Shown one piece after another: positions 23,717 to 30,325 of a stretch of DNA of 30,325 bases. The notes under the pieces were generated by a model. The model saw nothing but the letters and a program-made list of their open reading frames with translations, did not search any database and was not told the origin of the DNA. Source of the stretch: Clostridia bacterium (GTDB taxonomy: Bacteria; Bacillota; Clostridia; Christensenellales; CAG-138); assembly GCA_016296415.1 (NCBI GenBank), contig JAEDJH010000006.1, forward strand, positions 1 to 30,325, written 5' to 3'. The position numbers and the translations under genes were made by a program. The stretch's first letter is position 1; every line of letters starts with the position of its first letter.

Positions 23717-24757
23717 ATGCAGCTTGACGCAAGAAAGCTGAAAATATTGCAGGCGATAATCGAAGATTATATCTTTACCGCCACGCCCGTCGGCTCACGC
23801 ACCATTTCAAAGCACGAGGATATTGCTTTGTCCTCCGCCACGATAAGGAACGAGATGTCGGATCTGGAGGAGCTTGGCTATCTTGAGCAGCCGCATACCT
23901 CGGCGGGACGCATACCCTCGGACAAAGCTTTCAGGCTGTACGTTGACAGCATGATGAAGCACGCAAAGCTCACCGACAGCGAGATGAAGCTCATACGGAA
24001 AAGCTGCACCGATATGCTCGACGGAGTGGAGAGCGTGGCAAAGCAAACGGCAAAGGTCATATCCGATATGACCATGTACACGTCGATGGTGCTGTCGCCT
24101 CAGGTACGGGGGATAAAGCTCAAGCATATACAGATAGTACCCCTGAGTGAAACGACTGCGCTGCTGATAATCGTGACGGATGCGGGAATGACAAAGAACG
24201 CCATGATACGCCTTCCCGAGGGTGTTACGGCGGACATGATGGATAAGCTGTCAAAGCGACTGACCGCAAAATTCATTAACAGACCCTTTGCGGACATAAC
24301 GACCGACAAGCTGGACGAGGTTTTTTCGGAGCTTGGCGAGCAGAGACGGTTTTTGGAGGCGATAACCAAAACCGTGAAAAGGACGGTGGAGGGCGGCGCA
24401 AACAGCGTTGCGCTGTCGGGCACGACGAGAATGCTCAACCACCCCGAGTACAGCGACATGGCGAAGGCAAAGCAGTTTTTATCCGTTATCGAGGGGAAGG
24501 ACGTACTGTACAATCTGCTGTCGGATTCGACCAACATGGAGTTTTCCGTGAGGATAGGAAGCGAGAACGAAAACCCGGAAATGAGGGATTGCAGCATTGT
24601 GACCGCAACCTACAGGATAGGAGATACGCCGATAGGCTCTCTCGGAGTCATAGGCCCCACGAGGATGGACTATGCCAGGGTGCTTGCGGTGCTCAGATAT
24701 ATGGGAAACAGTCTAAGTGAGATATTGACAAGTATTTACGAAGAGGACGGGCATTAA
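23717..24757 (+). CDS. hrcA: heat-inducible transcription repressor HrcA
   Basis: HrcA binds CIRCE and represses the chaperone operon until heat shock. The 346 residues begin with QLDARKLKILQAIIEDYIFT and an N-terminal winged helix (VGSRTISKH, SSATIRNEMSDLEELGYLEQ, PHTSAGRIPSDKAFRLYVD), the most conserved part of the family. A GAF-like central domain and a C-terminal VIGPTRMDYARVL match family features. The start at 23717 follows GAAAGGGGG just after CIRCE; the longer frame from 23615 would run through the promoter and operator. It is the first gene of hrcA-grpE-dnaK-dnaJ. Confidence 0.96.
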   Translation: MQLDARKLKILQAIIEDYIFTATPVGSRTISKHEDIALSSATIRNEMSDLEELGYLEQPHTSAGRIPSDKAFRLYVDSMMKHAKLTDSEMKLIRKSCTDMLDGVESVAKQTAKVISDMTMYTSMVLSPQVRGIKLKHIQIVPLSETTALLIIVTDAGMTKNAMIRLPEGVTADMMDKLSKRLTAKFINRPFADITTDKLDEVFSELGEQRRFLEAITKTVKRTVEGGANSVALSGTTRMLNHPEYSDMAKAKQFLSVIEGKDVLYNLLSDSTNMEFSVRIGSENENPEMRDCSIVTATYRIGDTPIGSLGVIGPTRMDYARVLAVLRYMGNSLSEILTSIYEEDGH

Positions 24758-24758
24758 A

Positions 24759-25349
24759 GTGGCAAAGAACAAGAAGGAAATCAAGGACAGCGAAGTGAAC
24801 ACGGAGCAGGAGGCGGCAGTGCCCGAAACGGCGGGGGAGACCCTTGACGGCGAAGGCGGCAGTGCTGCGGAAGAAACCGTGGTGCTTACGGGAGCGGAGC
24901 TTGCGGAGCTCAAATCGAGGATCGACGAGCTGAAAAAGAACTATGAATCGGCGGTCAACACCGCACAGAGAACGCAGGCGGATTTTGCAAACTTCAAGCG
25001 CAGGAATCAAAACATCGTTTCCGACAGCATGGAGGAGGGCAAAATAACGGTAGTAAAGGCGATCCTGCCGGTGCTTGACGACTTTGACCGTGCGCTCGGC
25101 TGCGAGAACAAGGATCAAAAGTTCTTTGACGGAGTGGTGCTTGTGCACCGAAGGCTGATGGATTCGCTCGGTGCGCTCGGGCTTTCGGAGATAGAATGCA
25201 GCGGCAAATTCGATCCCGAGTTCCACGAGGCCGTTTTGCAGGAGGAGGACGAGAACAGGGAGGAAGGCGATATAATCCTTGTGCTCAGAAAAGGATATAA
25301 ATTGGGTGAACGCATAATTCGCCACAGCATGGTGAAGGTTGCCAAATAA
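24759..25349 (+). CDS. grpE: GrpE nucleotide exchange factor
   Basis: GrpE releases ADP from DnaK. The 196 residues have an acidic disordered N-terminus (to about 40), a long coiled coil (about 43-95, with RTQADFANFKRRNQ) and the beta-wing domain with VLPVLDDFDRAL-type and GKFDPEFHEAV motifs. The start is a GTG one base after the hrcA stop, behind an AGAGGA site about 12 bases upstream. The Met seen in translations is therefore from a GTG start, which may limit GrpE level. Confidence 0.95.
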   Translation: MAKNKKEIKDSEVNTEQEAAVPETAGETLDGEGGSAAEETVVLTGAELAELKSRIDELKKNYESAVNTAQRTQADFANFKRRNQNIVSDSMEEGKITVVKAILPVLDDFDRALGCENKDQKFFDGVVLVHRRLMDSLGALGLSEIECSGKFDPEFHEAVLQEEDENREEGDIILVLRKGYKLGERIIRHSMVKVAK

Positions 25350-25393
25350 TAAAAACAATAAATTAAAGAACATTGTTCAGGAGGATAAACACA

Positions 25394-27229
25394 ATGGCAA
25401 AAATAATCGGTATAGACCTTGGTACAACAAATTCGTGCGTTGCAGTGCTTGAAGGCGGTGATCCCGTCGTAATCCCCAACTCCGAGGGCGCAAGGACTAC
25501 CCCGTCCGTAGTGGCGTTCAAGGGCGGAGAGAGAATGGTGGGTCAGATCGCAAAGCGTCAGGCCATCACGAACCCCGACAGCACAATCTCCTCGATAAAG
25601 AGGGAGATGGGCTCCAACTACACCAAAAACATCAACGGCAAGGACTACACGCCGCAGGAAATTTCCGCAATGATACTCCAAAAGCTCAAGCAGGACGCCG
25701 AAGCATATCTCGGAGAGACCGTAACGCAGGCGGTAATCACCGTTCCCGCATACTTCTCCGACAGCCAGCGCCAGGCGACCAAGGACGCCGGCAGGATAGC
25801 GGGTCTTGAGGTTCTCCGTATAATCAACGAGCCGACGGCGGCATCGCTTGCATACGGCATGGATAAGGAAAATGCACACAAGATACTCGTTTACGACCTT
25901 GGCGGCGGTACGTTCGACGTATCCATACTCGAGATCGGCGACGGCGTATTCGAAGTGCTTGCAACCAACGGCAACAACCGTCTCGGCGGCGACGACTTCG
26001 ACAACAGGCTCGTAAACTACATTTGTGACGAGTTCAGAAAGACCAGCGGCATTGACCTTAGAAACGACAGAAACGCCCTCCAGAGACTCAAGGAGGCGGC
26101 GGAGAAGGCAAAGATCGAGCTTTCGAGCGTTATGACCACCAACGTCAACCTGCCCTTCATCACCATGACGGCAGACGGTCCCCAGCACCTCGACATGAAC
26201 ATCACGAGGGCGAAGTTCAACGAGCTTATCGCAGACCTCATCGACAACACGAGAAAGTGCATGCAGCAGGCGATGAAGGACGCCGGCATCAGCAACAGCC
26301 AGCTTGACAAGGTAATACTCGTCGGCGGCTCTTCCCGCATACCTTACGTGCAGGAAACCGTAAAGAGCGTGACCGGCAAGGAGCCGTTCAAGGGCATCAA
26401 CCCCGATGAGTGCGTAGCGATAGGTGCGGCGATCCAGGCAGGCGTTCTCGGGGGCGAGGTAAACGATATAGTTCTTCTTGACGTAACTCCGCTTTCGCTC
26501 GGCATCGAGACCGTGGGCGGCGTGTTCACAAGGCTTATCGACAGAAACACCACCATCCCCACGCAGAAGAGCCAGATATTCTCCACCGCCGCAGACGGGC
26601 AGACGAGCGTTGAGGTCCACGTGCTGCAGGGCGAGCGTGAGTTTGCACAGTACAACAAGACCCTCGGCAGGTTCCAGCTTGCGGGCATCGCTCCGGCGCC
26701 CAGAGGCGTACCGCAGATCGAGGTCAAATTCGACATCGATGCAAACGGCATTGTCCACGTATCCGCAAAGGATCTTGGCACCGGAAACGAGCAGCAGGTG
26801 ACGATAACCGCGTCGACCAACCTCTCCGAGGATGAGATCAAAAAGGCGGTCAGAGAGGCGGAACAGTTTGCAAAGCAGGACAAGGAGCGCAAGGACGAGG
26901 TTGAGCTCAAAAACCACGCCGACAGCCTCGTGTATCAGACCGAAAAGACCATGAAGGAGCTTGGCGACAAGATAAGCCCCGAGGATAAGACGAGAATAGA
27001 GACCGAAATACAGAACGTTAAGAGCAACATGGAAGCCGGCACAGAGAGCCTGAAGGCGGCAACCGAAAAGCTGACGGAGGTTTCCTACGACGTATTCGGC
27101 AAGATCTACAGCGCAGCGCAGGCGGAGGCGCAGCAGCAGGGCGGCGCATATCAGCCGAACGATGCGGGCAGCGCAAACAACGGCGGTGACGACGTCATCG
27201 ACGCCGACTATGAGGTAGTGGACAAATAA
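25394..27229 (+). CDS. dnaK: chaperone DnaK (Hsp70)
   Basis: The 611-residue Hsp70 has the ATPase domain starting MAKIIGIDLGTTNSCVAVLE, the phosphate loop LVYDLGGGTFDVSILEIGDG, and EPTAASLAYG. The substrate domain follows from about 365 (LLDVTPLSLGIETVGGVFT). The helical lid and a Gln/Ala/Gly-rich tail end in DADYEVVDK, typical of bacterial DnaK. The start at 25394 follows AGGAGG; an in-frame ATG at 25373 adds seven untypical residues before the site. It is the third gene of the heat-shock operon, 44 bases after grpE. Confidence 0.97.
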   Translation: MAKIIGIDLGTTNSCVAVLEGGDPVVIPNSEGARTTPSVVAFKGGERMVGQIAKRQAITNPDSTISSIKREMGSNYTKNINGKDYTPQEISAMILQKLKQDAEAYLGETVTQAVITVPAYFSDSQRQATKDAGRIAGLEVLRIINEPTAASLAYGMDKENAHKILVYDLGGGTFDVSILEIGDGVFEVLATNGNNRLGGDDFDNRLVNYICDEFRKTSGIDLRNDRNALQRLKEAAEKAKIELSSVMTTNVNLPFITMTADGPQHLDMNITRAKFNELIADLIDNTRKCMQQAMKDAGISNSQLDKVILVGGSSRIPYVQETVKSVTGKEPFKGINPDECVAIGAAIQAGVLGGEVNDIVLLDVTPLSLGIETVGGVFTRLIDRNTTIPTQKSQIFSTAADGQTSVEVHVLQGEREFAQYNKTLGRFQLAGIAPAPRGVPQIEVKFDIDANGIVHVSAKDLGTGNEQQVTITASTNLSEDEIKKAVREAEQFAKQDKERKDEVELKNHADSLVYQTEKTMKELGDKISPEDKTRIETEIQNVKSNMEAGTESLKAATEKLTEVSYDVFGKIYSAAQAEAQQQGGAYQPNDAGSANNGGDDVIDADYEVVDK

Positions 27230-27263
27230 TACAGAATCTGATACCTTAAAAGGGGATATGTGA

Positions 27264-27290
27264 TGCAGGGGTGAGCAATTTGCCCCTGCA
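27264..27290 (+). other. hairpin between dnaK and dnaJ
   Basis: TGCAGGGG (27264-27271) and CCCCTGCA (27283-27290) form a perfect 8-bp stem with an 11-base loop. No T-run follows on the plus strand, so it is not a standard terminator. It may lower dnaJ expression relative to dnaK through partial attenuation or by stabilising the dnaK message end. Confidence 0.6.
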
Positions 27291-27314
27291 AAAATCCGTA
27301 AAGGAGTTTGGGGA

Positions 27315-28451
27315 ATGGCAAAAAGAGATTACTATGAGGTTTTGGGCCTGCAAAAAAGCGCAACCGAGGACGAGATAAAGAGCGCTTACAGGAAGTATGC
27401 AAAAAAATACCATCCCGACCTCAATCCCGACAATAAGGAAGCTGAGGAAAAATTCAAGGAGGCTAACGAGGCGTACAGCGTGCTGAGCGACAAGCAAAAG
27501 CGGGCACAGTACGACCAGTTCGGGCACGCCGCATTCGACCAGACGGGCGGAGGCTATTCACAGGGCTTCACAGGCGATTTTTCGGATATAATCAACAGCT
27601 TTTTCGGCGGCGGCTTCGGAGGGGGCTTCGGAGGTCATACGAGGCACAACGGGCCCGTAAGAGGCGACGATTTGGGCTATAATCTCACCATCACCTTTGA
27701 GGAGGCAGCTTTCGGCGCACGCAAGGAAATAGTAATAAACCGTGAAGAGGAGTGTGCCGAGTGCAAAGGCAGCGGCGCAAAGCCCGGCACAAACGCCCAA
27801 ACGTGTACAACCTGCGGCGGAAGCGGTCAGGTGCGTGTACAGCAAAACACCATGCTCGGCTCATTCTCCACCGTCCGCACCTGCGATGCGTGCAGGGGCA
27901 CGGGCAAAATAATCAGCGACCCCTGCACATCCTGCAGAGGCAGCGGCAGGGTGACAAAGAGCAACCGCATTATGGTGAACGTACCTGCGGGCGTGAACAC
28001 CGGCTCAACGCTCACCTTGAGGGGCGAGGGTGAGGCGGGGCTTCGCGGAGGCCCCAGCGGTGACCTTTACGTAAAGCTTAACGTAAAGCCGCACAAGCTT
28101 TTTGAGCGCAAGGGCTATGATCTGCACCTTGGAATGAACATACCGCTTACAACGGCGGTTCTCGGCGGCGAGATAGAGGTTCCTACGCTTTCGGGTGCTG
28201 TAAAATACAACATACCGGCAGGCACCCAGCCCAACACGGTTTTCCGCCTGAGGGAGCAGGGGATAGTAAGACCGAACACGACCCAGAAGGGCGACCTGTT
28301 CGTGAAGGCGATAATCGAGATCCCGAGAAAGCTGACGAACGAGCAAAAGGAGTTGTTTGAAAAGCTTCGTATGTCGCTCGGCGATAAAAATGCCGCCAAG
28401 GCCGCAAAGAAAGGCATCTTTGAAAAGGTCAGGGACGTATTTGAAAAGTGA
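27315..28451 (+). CDS. dnaJ: chaperone DnaJ (Hsp40)
   Basis: This is a full-length class A DnaJ of 378 residues. The J domain has HPD at 33-35 (KYHPDLNPD) for stimulating DnaK ATPase. A Gly/Phe-rich stretch follows at about 76-108 (FFGGGFGGGFGG). Four CxxCxGxG zinc motifs (CAECKGSG, CTTCGGSG, CDACRGTG, CTSCRGSG) come next, and then the C-terminal substrate-binding domain. AAAGGAG precedes the ATG. It closes the heat-shock operon, and the hairpin at 28508-28539 is the likely terminator. Confidence 0.97.
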   Translation: MAKRDYYEVLGLQKSATEDEIKSAYRKYAKKYHPDLNPDNKEAEEKFKEANEAYSVLSDKQKRAQYDQFGHAAFDQTGGGYSQGFTGDFSDIINSFFGGGFGGGFGGHTRHNGPVRGDDLGYNLTITFEEAAFGARKEIVINREEECAECKGSGAKPGTNAQTCTTCGGSGQVRVQQNTMLGSFSTVRTCDACRGTGKIISDPCTSCRGSGRVTKSNRIMVNVPAGVNTGSTLTLRGEGEAGLRGGPSGDLYVKLNVKPHKLFERKGYDLHLGMNIPLTTAVLGGEIEVPTLSGAVKYNIPAGTQPNTVFRLREQGIVRPNTTQKGDLFVKAIIEIPRKLTNEQKELFEKLRMSLGDKNAAKAAKKGIFEKVRDVFEK

Positions 28452-28507
28452 CGCAATACAGTTTTTAACTTTGTGCGGCGAAAATCGTCCATAGGATTGA
28501 AAACACA

Positions 28508-28539
28508 AAACCCCATCGACAATCGGCTCGGTGGGGTTT
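28508..28539. terminator. bidirectional terminator between dnaJ and the MazG-like gene
   Basis: AAACCCCA (28508-28515) pairs with TGGGGTTT (28532-28539). On the minus strand it is followed by a T-rich TTTTGTGTTTTC, and on the plus strand by a weaker GTTCGTTTAT. It separates the convergent dnaJ and MazG-like genes. Confidence 0.7.
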
Positions 28540-28621
28540 GTTCGTTTATACGCCATATTATATTGCATATCTTCCGTTGCCGCACGTCTTTCCCGACTTC
28601 GCAGCGAAGTACCTAAGCCCG

Positions 28622-28999
28622 TTATTCCGCACGGTCGGATAAAAAGGTTTCGAGATTTACGGTGTGATTGTATTTTACCGAAGCCACTCTGTCTTTTTCA
28701 ATAATCAGCTTCGTCAGGTCAATGTCGTTGATTGCCGCAATGGCGACGATGTAATGGATCATATCCGCCAGCTCCGTGCCGAGCTGCTCCTGCAGGTTGT
28801 TTTCGTCGGCAGTCTTTCTGCCGGCAGTTTTCCTGCAGGCAGCTTTTCTGCAGGCAGCTTTCCTGCCTGCACGCATGTTAAGAACCTCCGCAACCTCGCC
28901 CAGCTCCTCCGCAAGCTTCATAAACATGCTTTGCTCCGTTGCCCAACCGCCGTAGCGGTCGGATAAATATGCCTGCAGCGCATCTATTGTGATTTTCAT
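28622..28999 (-). CDS. MazG-like nucleotide pyrophosphohydrolase with repeat-expanded loop
   Basis: The 125-residue protein has the all-alpha NTP pyrophosphatase motifs: EExxE in KLAEELGEVAEVLN (E31, E32, E35) and ExxD in ELADMIHYIVAIAA (E77, D80), the magnesium ligands of MazG-type enzymes that hydrolyse non-canonical or excess nucleotides. Between these helices lies an unusual insert at about 44-64: five-residue units of the form A(G/C)RK(A/T), coded by four 15-base repeats. The loop is basic with extra cysteines and adds about 20 residues. The start follows AAGGAG at about 12 bases. The fold call is good; substrate preference is unknown. Confidence 0.75.
   Translation of the reverse strand: MKITIDALQAYLSDRYGGWATEQSMFMKLAEELGEVAEVLNMRAGRKAACRKAACRKTAGRKTADENNLQEQLGTELADMIHYIVAIAAINDIDLTKLIIEKDRVASVKYNHTVNLETFLSDRAE
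28807..28866. repeat. four tandem 15-base repeats inside the MazG-like gene
   Basis: The units are CGGCAGTCTTTCTGC (28807-28821), CGGCAGTTTTCCTGC (28822-28836), AGGCAGCTTTTCTGC (28837-28851) and AGGCAGCTTTCCTGC (28852-28866). Because 15 is a multiple of 3, changes in copy number keep the reading frame. Confidence 0.9.
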
Positions 29000-29078
29000 T
29001 TTACGTTCCTGCTCCTTGTGTTTAGTTCGGCTTGCACCACGAAAATGAACCTATATGTAAACAGACCTTTTTTCTTCG

Positions 29079-29630
29079 TTATAAATGGAATTTCTCTTGA
29101 ATCATTTTTGCAACTACATCGGGAGGAAGTTTTGAATTATCAATTTTAATGTAGTTATCAAACGGAATTTCACCCTCAAAACTTTCGAGTCGGTATTTTG
29201 TATCATCGTTGATAAGTCTTTGATTCGATACCTCAACATTTCTTTTCGATGCTTTGTTCTTCAACCGGTTTTCAGTAACATTTCGTTCTAATCTAATTTC
29301 GCGGGGAGCAACAAGTTCCACATAGTAAAACTCTGTATTATAGGGTTCAAAAATACTTTTCACATATTCAATATAATCCCAATCTGCTTGTTGGTCGAAA
29401 GCCCACATATATGTGAAAATCATTCCATAGCAATCTGACTTCGCAAATTCCTCAAAAACTACCTGACGAAGTCTATTAATTACTTTTCCATTATATTGGC
29501 CAAAGATTTCTATTACGGGTTCTATTGTCATATGATTGTGAAATAATCTCAACCCCGTGAGTTTCATAAGTTCCTGCCCAACAGTCATTTTACCGACAGC
29601 AGCATTACCTATCATAAACAACAATTTCAT
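29079..29630 (-). CDS. P-loop kinase-like protein (AAA/nucleoside kinase type)
   Basis: The 183-residue protein starts MKLLFMIGNAAVGKMTVGQE. The Walker A loop GNAAVGKMT has Met where Ser or Thr is usual but Thr next to it, followed by KLTGLRLFHNHMTIEP. I recognise this as a small family of uncharacterised shikimate- or adenylate-kinase-like ATPases. A lid-like region rich in Arg and Asn follows (RLERNVTENRL), with a terminal helix. The start at 29630 follows GAGGT at about 11 bases; a GTG at 29639 is too close to that site. It lies 2 bases after the helix-bundle gene and is co-transcribed. The AT-rich codon use differs from dnaJ. The substrate is unknown. Confidence 0.7.
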   Translation of the reverse strand: MKLLFMIGNAAVGKMTVGQELMKLTGLRLFHNHMTIEPVIEIFGQYNGKVINRLRQVVFEEFAKSDCYGMIFTYMWAFDQQADWDYIEYVKSIFEPYNTEFYYVELVAPREIRLERNVTENRLKNKASKRNVEVSNQRLINDDTKYRLESFEGEIPFDNYIKIDNSKLPPDVVAKMIQEKFHL

Positions 29631-29632
29631 TA

Positions 29633-29998
29633 TTAACACCGACCTCGTTGATTGTTCAATTTACTCTCTGCAGTATTTATTGAAGTAATCAGTAATTTCT
29701 TAACTTCTATACATTTATCTAAAATATCGTTATTATCGTAATAACCACTTTCAATTAATAATTCCAACCAATATTCACTTTCGGAACATTCTTTGAGCGC
29801 AATTTGAAGTTTGGCAATAAAATCAGCAGTTCCGTGACCGTAAAATGCCTCACGAAAGTTTGCACCTACACTTGTTCCACTACGGATAAGTTGGTTTGTA
29901 AGCACACTTTCTTTTTTAGTTTGTTTTACATAGTTACAAACTTTTATAATCTGCAAAGCAAATTCTTTAGATTTTGCAATCAACGGACTATCAGTCAT
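29633..29998 (-). CDS. four-helix-bundle protein, 23S rRNA IVP-like
   Basis: The 121-residue protein contains LTNQLIRSGTSVGANFREAF, then KLQIALKECSESEYWLELLI, the hallmark of the four-helix-bundle family first noted as the protein encoded in 23S rRNA intervening sequences (TIGR02436). Free-standing copies are common and their function is not established. The start at 29998 follows AAAGGCGG, with a perfect TATAAT promoter at 30024-30052. It forms a two-gene AT-rich unit with the P-loop protein. No rRNA gene is in the window, so this copy is not an intervening sequence. Confidence 0.88.
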   Translation of the reverse strand: MTDSPLIAKSKEFALQIIKVCNYVKQTKKESVLTNQLIRSGTSVGANFREAFYGHGTADFIAKLQIALKECSESEYWLELLIESGYYDNNDILDKCIEVKKLLITSINTAESKLNNQRGRC

Positions 29999-30023
29999 AA
30001 TATTACCGCCTTTCATATTGTCA

Positions 30024-30052
30024 TTATACCACTATAACACAATAAGAACAAG
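30024..30052 (-). promoter_or_regulatory. sigma-A promoter of the IVP-like / P-loop gene pair
   Basis: On the minus strand TTGTTC (30052-30047), a 17-base spacer and TATAAT (30029-30024) precede the start at 29998 by about 25 bases. Confidence 0.75.
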
Positions 30053-30070
30053 GCAAAGCCTTGCAAAAGA

Positions 30071-30159
30071 CTTATTACCTCTTACCTATTACTTATTACT
30101 TATTACTTCCCAAAGCCCCAAGGACGTTTGAGGTAAGAGTGAAGAGGTAATAGGTAAGA
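30071..30159. repeat. repeat-rich spacer: heptamer tandem repeat and 13-bp inverted repeat
   Basis: TATTACT occurs three times in tandem (30087-30107). TCTTACCTATTAC (30080-30092) is an exact inverted copy of GTAATAGGTAAGA (30147-30159). The region between holds AAGCCCCAAGGAC, close to AAGCCCCAAGAAC in the adjacent terminator. The sequence is non-coding and looks like an intergenic repeat of the kind scattered in gut clostridial genomes. Confidence 0.65.
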
Positions 30160-30164
30160 AGTAA

Positions 30165-30191
30165 GCCCCAAGAACTTATCGTTCTTGGGGC
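30165..30191 (-). terminator. terminator hairpin of the tRNA operon
   Basis: GCCCCAAGAA (30165-30174), a 7-base loop and TTCTTGGGGC (30182-30191) form a perfect 10-bp stem two bases past the tRNA-Cys 3' end. On the minus strand it is followed by T-rich TTACTTCTTACC rather than a pure T-run. Confidence 0.75.
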
Positions 30192-30193
30192 TC

Positions 30194-30267
30194 TGGAGGC
30201 ACCACCCGGAATCGAACCGGGGATGACGATTTTGCAGACCGCTGCCTTACCGCTTGGCTATGGTGCC
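30194..30267 (-). tRNA. tRNA-Cys (GCA)
   Basis: The minus strand reads GGCACCATAGCC (acceptor start), an anticodon loop CTGCAAA with anticodon GCA, the T-arm CCCCGGTTCGAATCCGGG, then GGTGCC, U73 and an encoded CCA. The acceptor stem GGCACCA/TGGTGCC pairs fully, and U73 is the expected discriminator for tRNA-Cys. Confidence 0.95.
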
Positions 30268-30277
30268 GATTAAAAAA

Positions 30278-30325
30278 TGGAGCGGGAGACGGGGCTCGAA
30301 CCCGCCACCTCCGCCTTGGCAAGGC
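30278..30325 (-). tRNA. tRNA-Gly (GCC), 3' part, cut by the window edge
   Basis: The minus strand shows the anticodon arm CCTTGCCAAGG with anticodon GCC, a variable loop, the T-arm GCGGGTTCGAGCCCCGT and the acceptor end CTCCCGC, then T and encoded CCA (30278-30280). The 5' half lies beyond 30325. It is transcribed ahead of tRNA-Cys. Confidence 0.92.

Noticed and set aside
25115..26917. 600-codon minus-strand frame opposite grpE and dnaK
   Set aside because: It is antisense to two certain genes in the same codon register and has no recognisable domain; long shadow frames are common in such codon usage.
1..30325. CRISPR array, rRNA genes, intact prophage or intact insertion sequence
   Set aside because: No regularly spaced direct repeats of CRISPR size, no rRNA-like conserved blocks and no intact transposase or phage structural gene were seen.

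Overview
The window looks like chromosome from a Clostridia-class Firmicute, most likely a gut member of the Oscillospiraceae/Ruminococcaceae group. The support is: the heat-shock order hrcA-grpE-dnaK-dnaJ behind a perfect CIRCE operator, a DUF421-DUF4363 pair, a SpoVB-type flippase, an MscL with a C-terminal zinc ribbon, AGGAGG-type ribosome binding sites, sigma-A promoters with 17-base spacers, and tRNA genes with encoded CCA. The species cannot be named from the sequence alone. Most of the window is moderately GC-rich. The two ends (about 1-1990 and 29040-30190) are visibly AT-rich and hold accessory-type genes.

Layout: 1-1999 is an accessory island with one unusual multidomain protein (DUF4259-like start, GNAT-like end), helically phased short repeats and a decayed gene end. 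2000-4665 encodes the TldD/TldE peptidase pair. It is followed by the wreck of an IS3-family transposase and then by a promoter, leader and terminator (a riboswitch-like attenuator) in front of a CNNM/CBS (CorC/HlyC-type) membrane protein (5214-6533). On the minus strand, 6617-8881 holds an acyltransferase of the condensation/alcohol acetyltransferase superfamily, a zinc-ribbon membrane protein and a 59-residue protein with an ECTGLIP motif. A tight minus-strand operon (14851 to 8987) encodes a heterodimeric ABC exporter, a PlsC-like acyltransferase with a zinc ribbon, and an ATP-grasp enzyme.

From a divergent promoter region, mscL and then the NADP-type isocitrate dehydrogenase gene run rightward. 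They are followed by DUF421, DUF4363 and a MurJ/SpoVB-like flippase whose ribosome binding site and start codon lie in one arm of an inverted repeat. The minus-strand operon nth-obg-yhbY-chr-chr (22960 to 19540) couples housekeeping genes to a two-gene chromate-type transporter. A conserved helical protein (23095-23520) is divergent from the CIRCE/HrcA heat-shock operon (23717-28451). The right end has a MazG-like pyrophosphohydrolase gene expanded by four 15-base repeats, an AT-rich pair (P-loop kinase-like protein and four-helix-bundle IVP-like protein), a repeat-rich spacer, and tRNA-Cys and the 3' part of tRNA-Gly.

The best candidates for undescribed biology are the attenuator leader before the CNNM gene, the ABC/PlsC/ATP-grasp operon with its neighbouring acyltransferase cluster, the ECTGLIP small protein, the repeat-expanded MazG-like enzyme, and the inverted repeat over the flippase start. 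I saw no CRISPR array, rRNA or intact mobile element.
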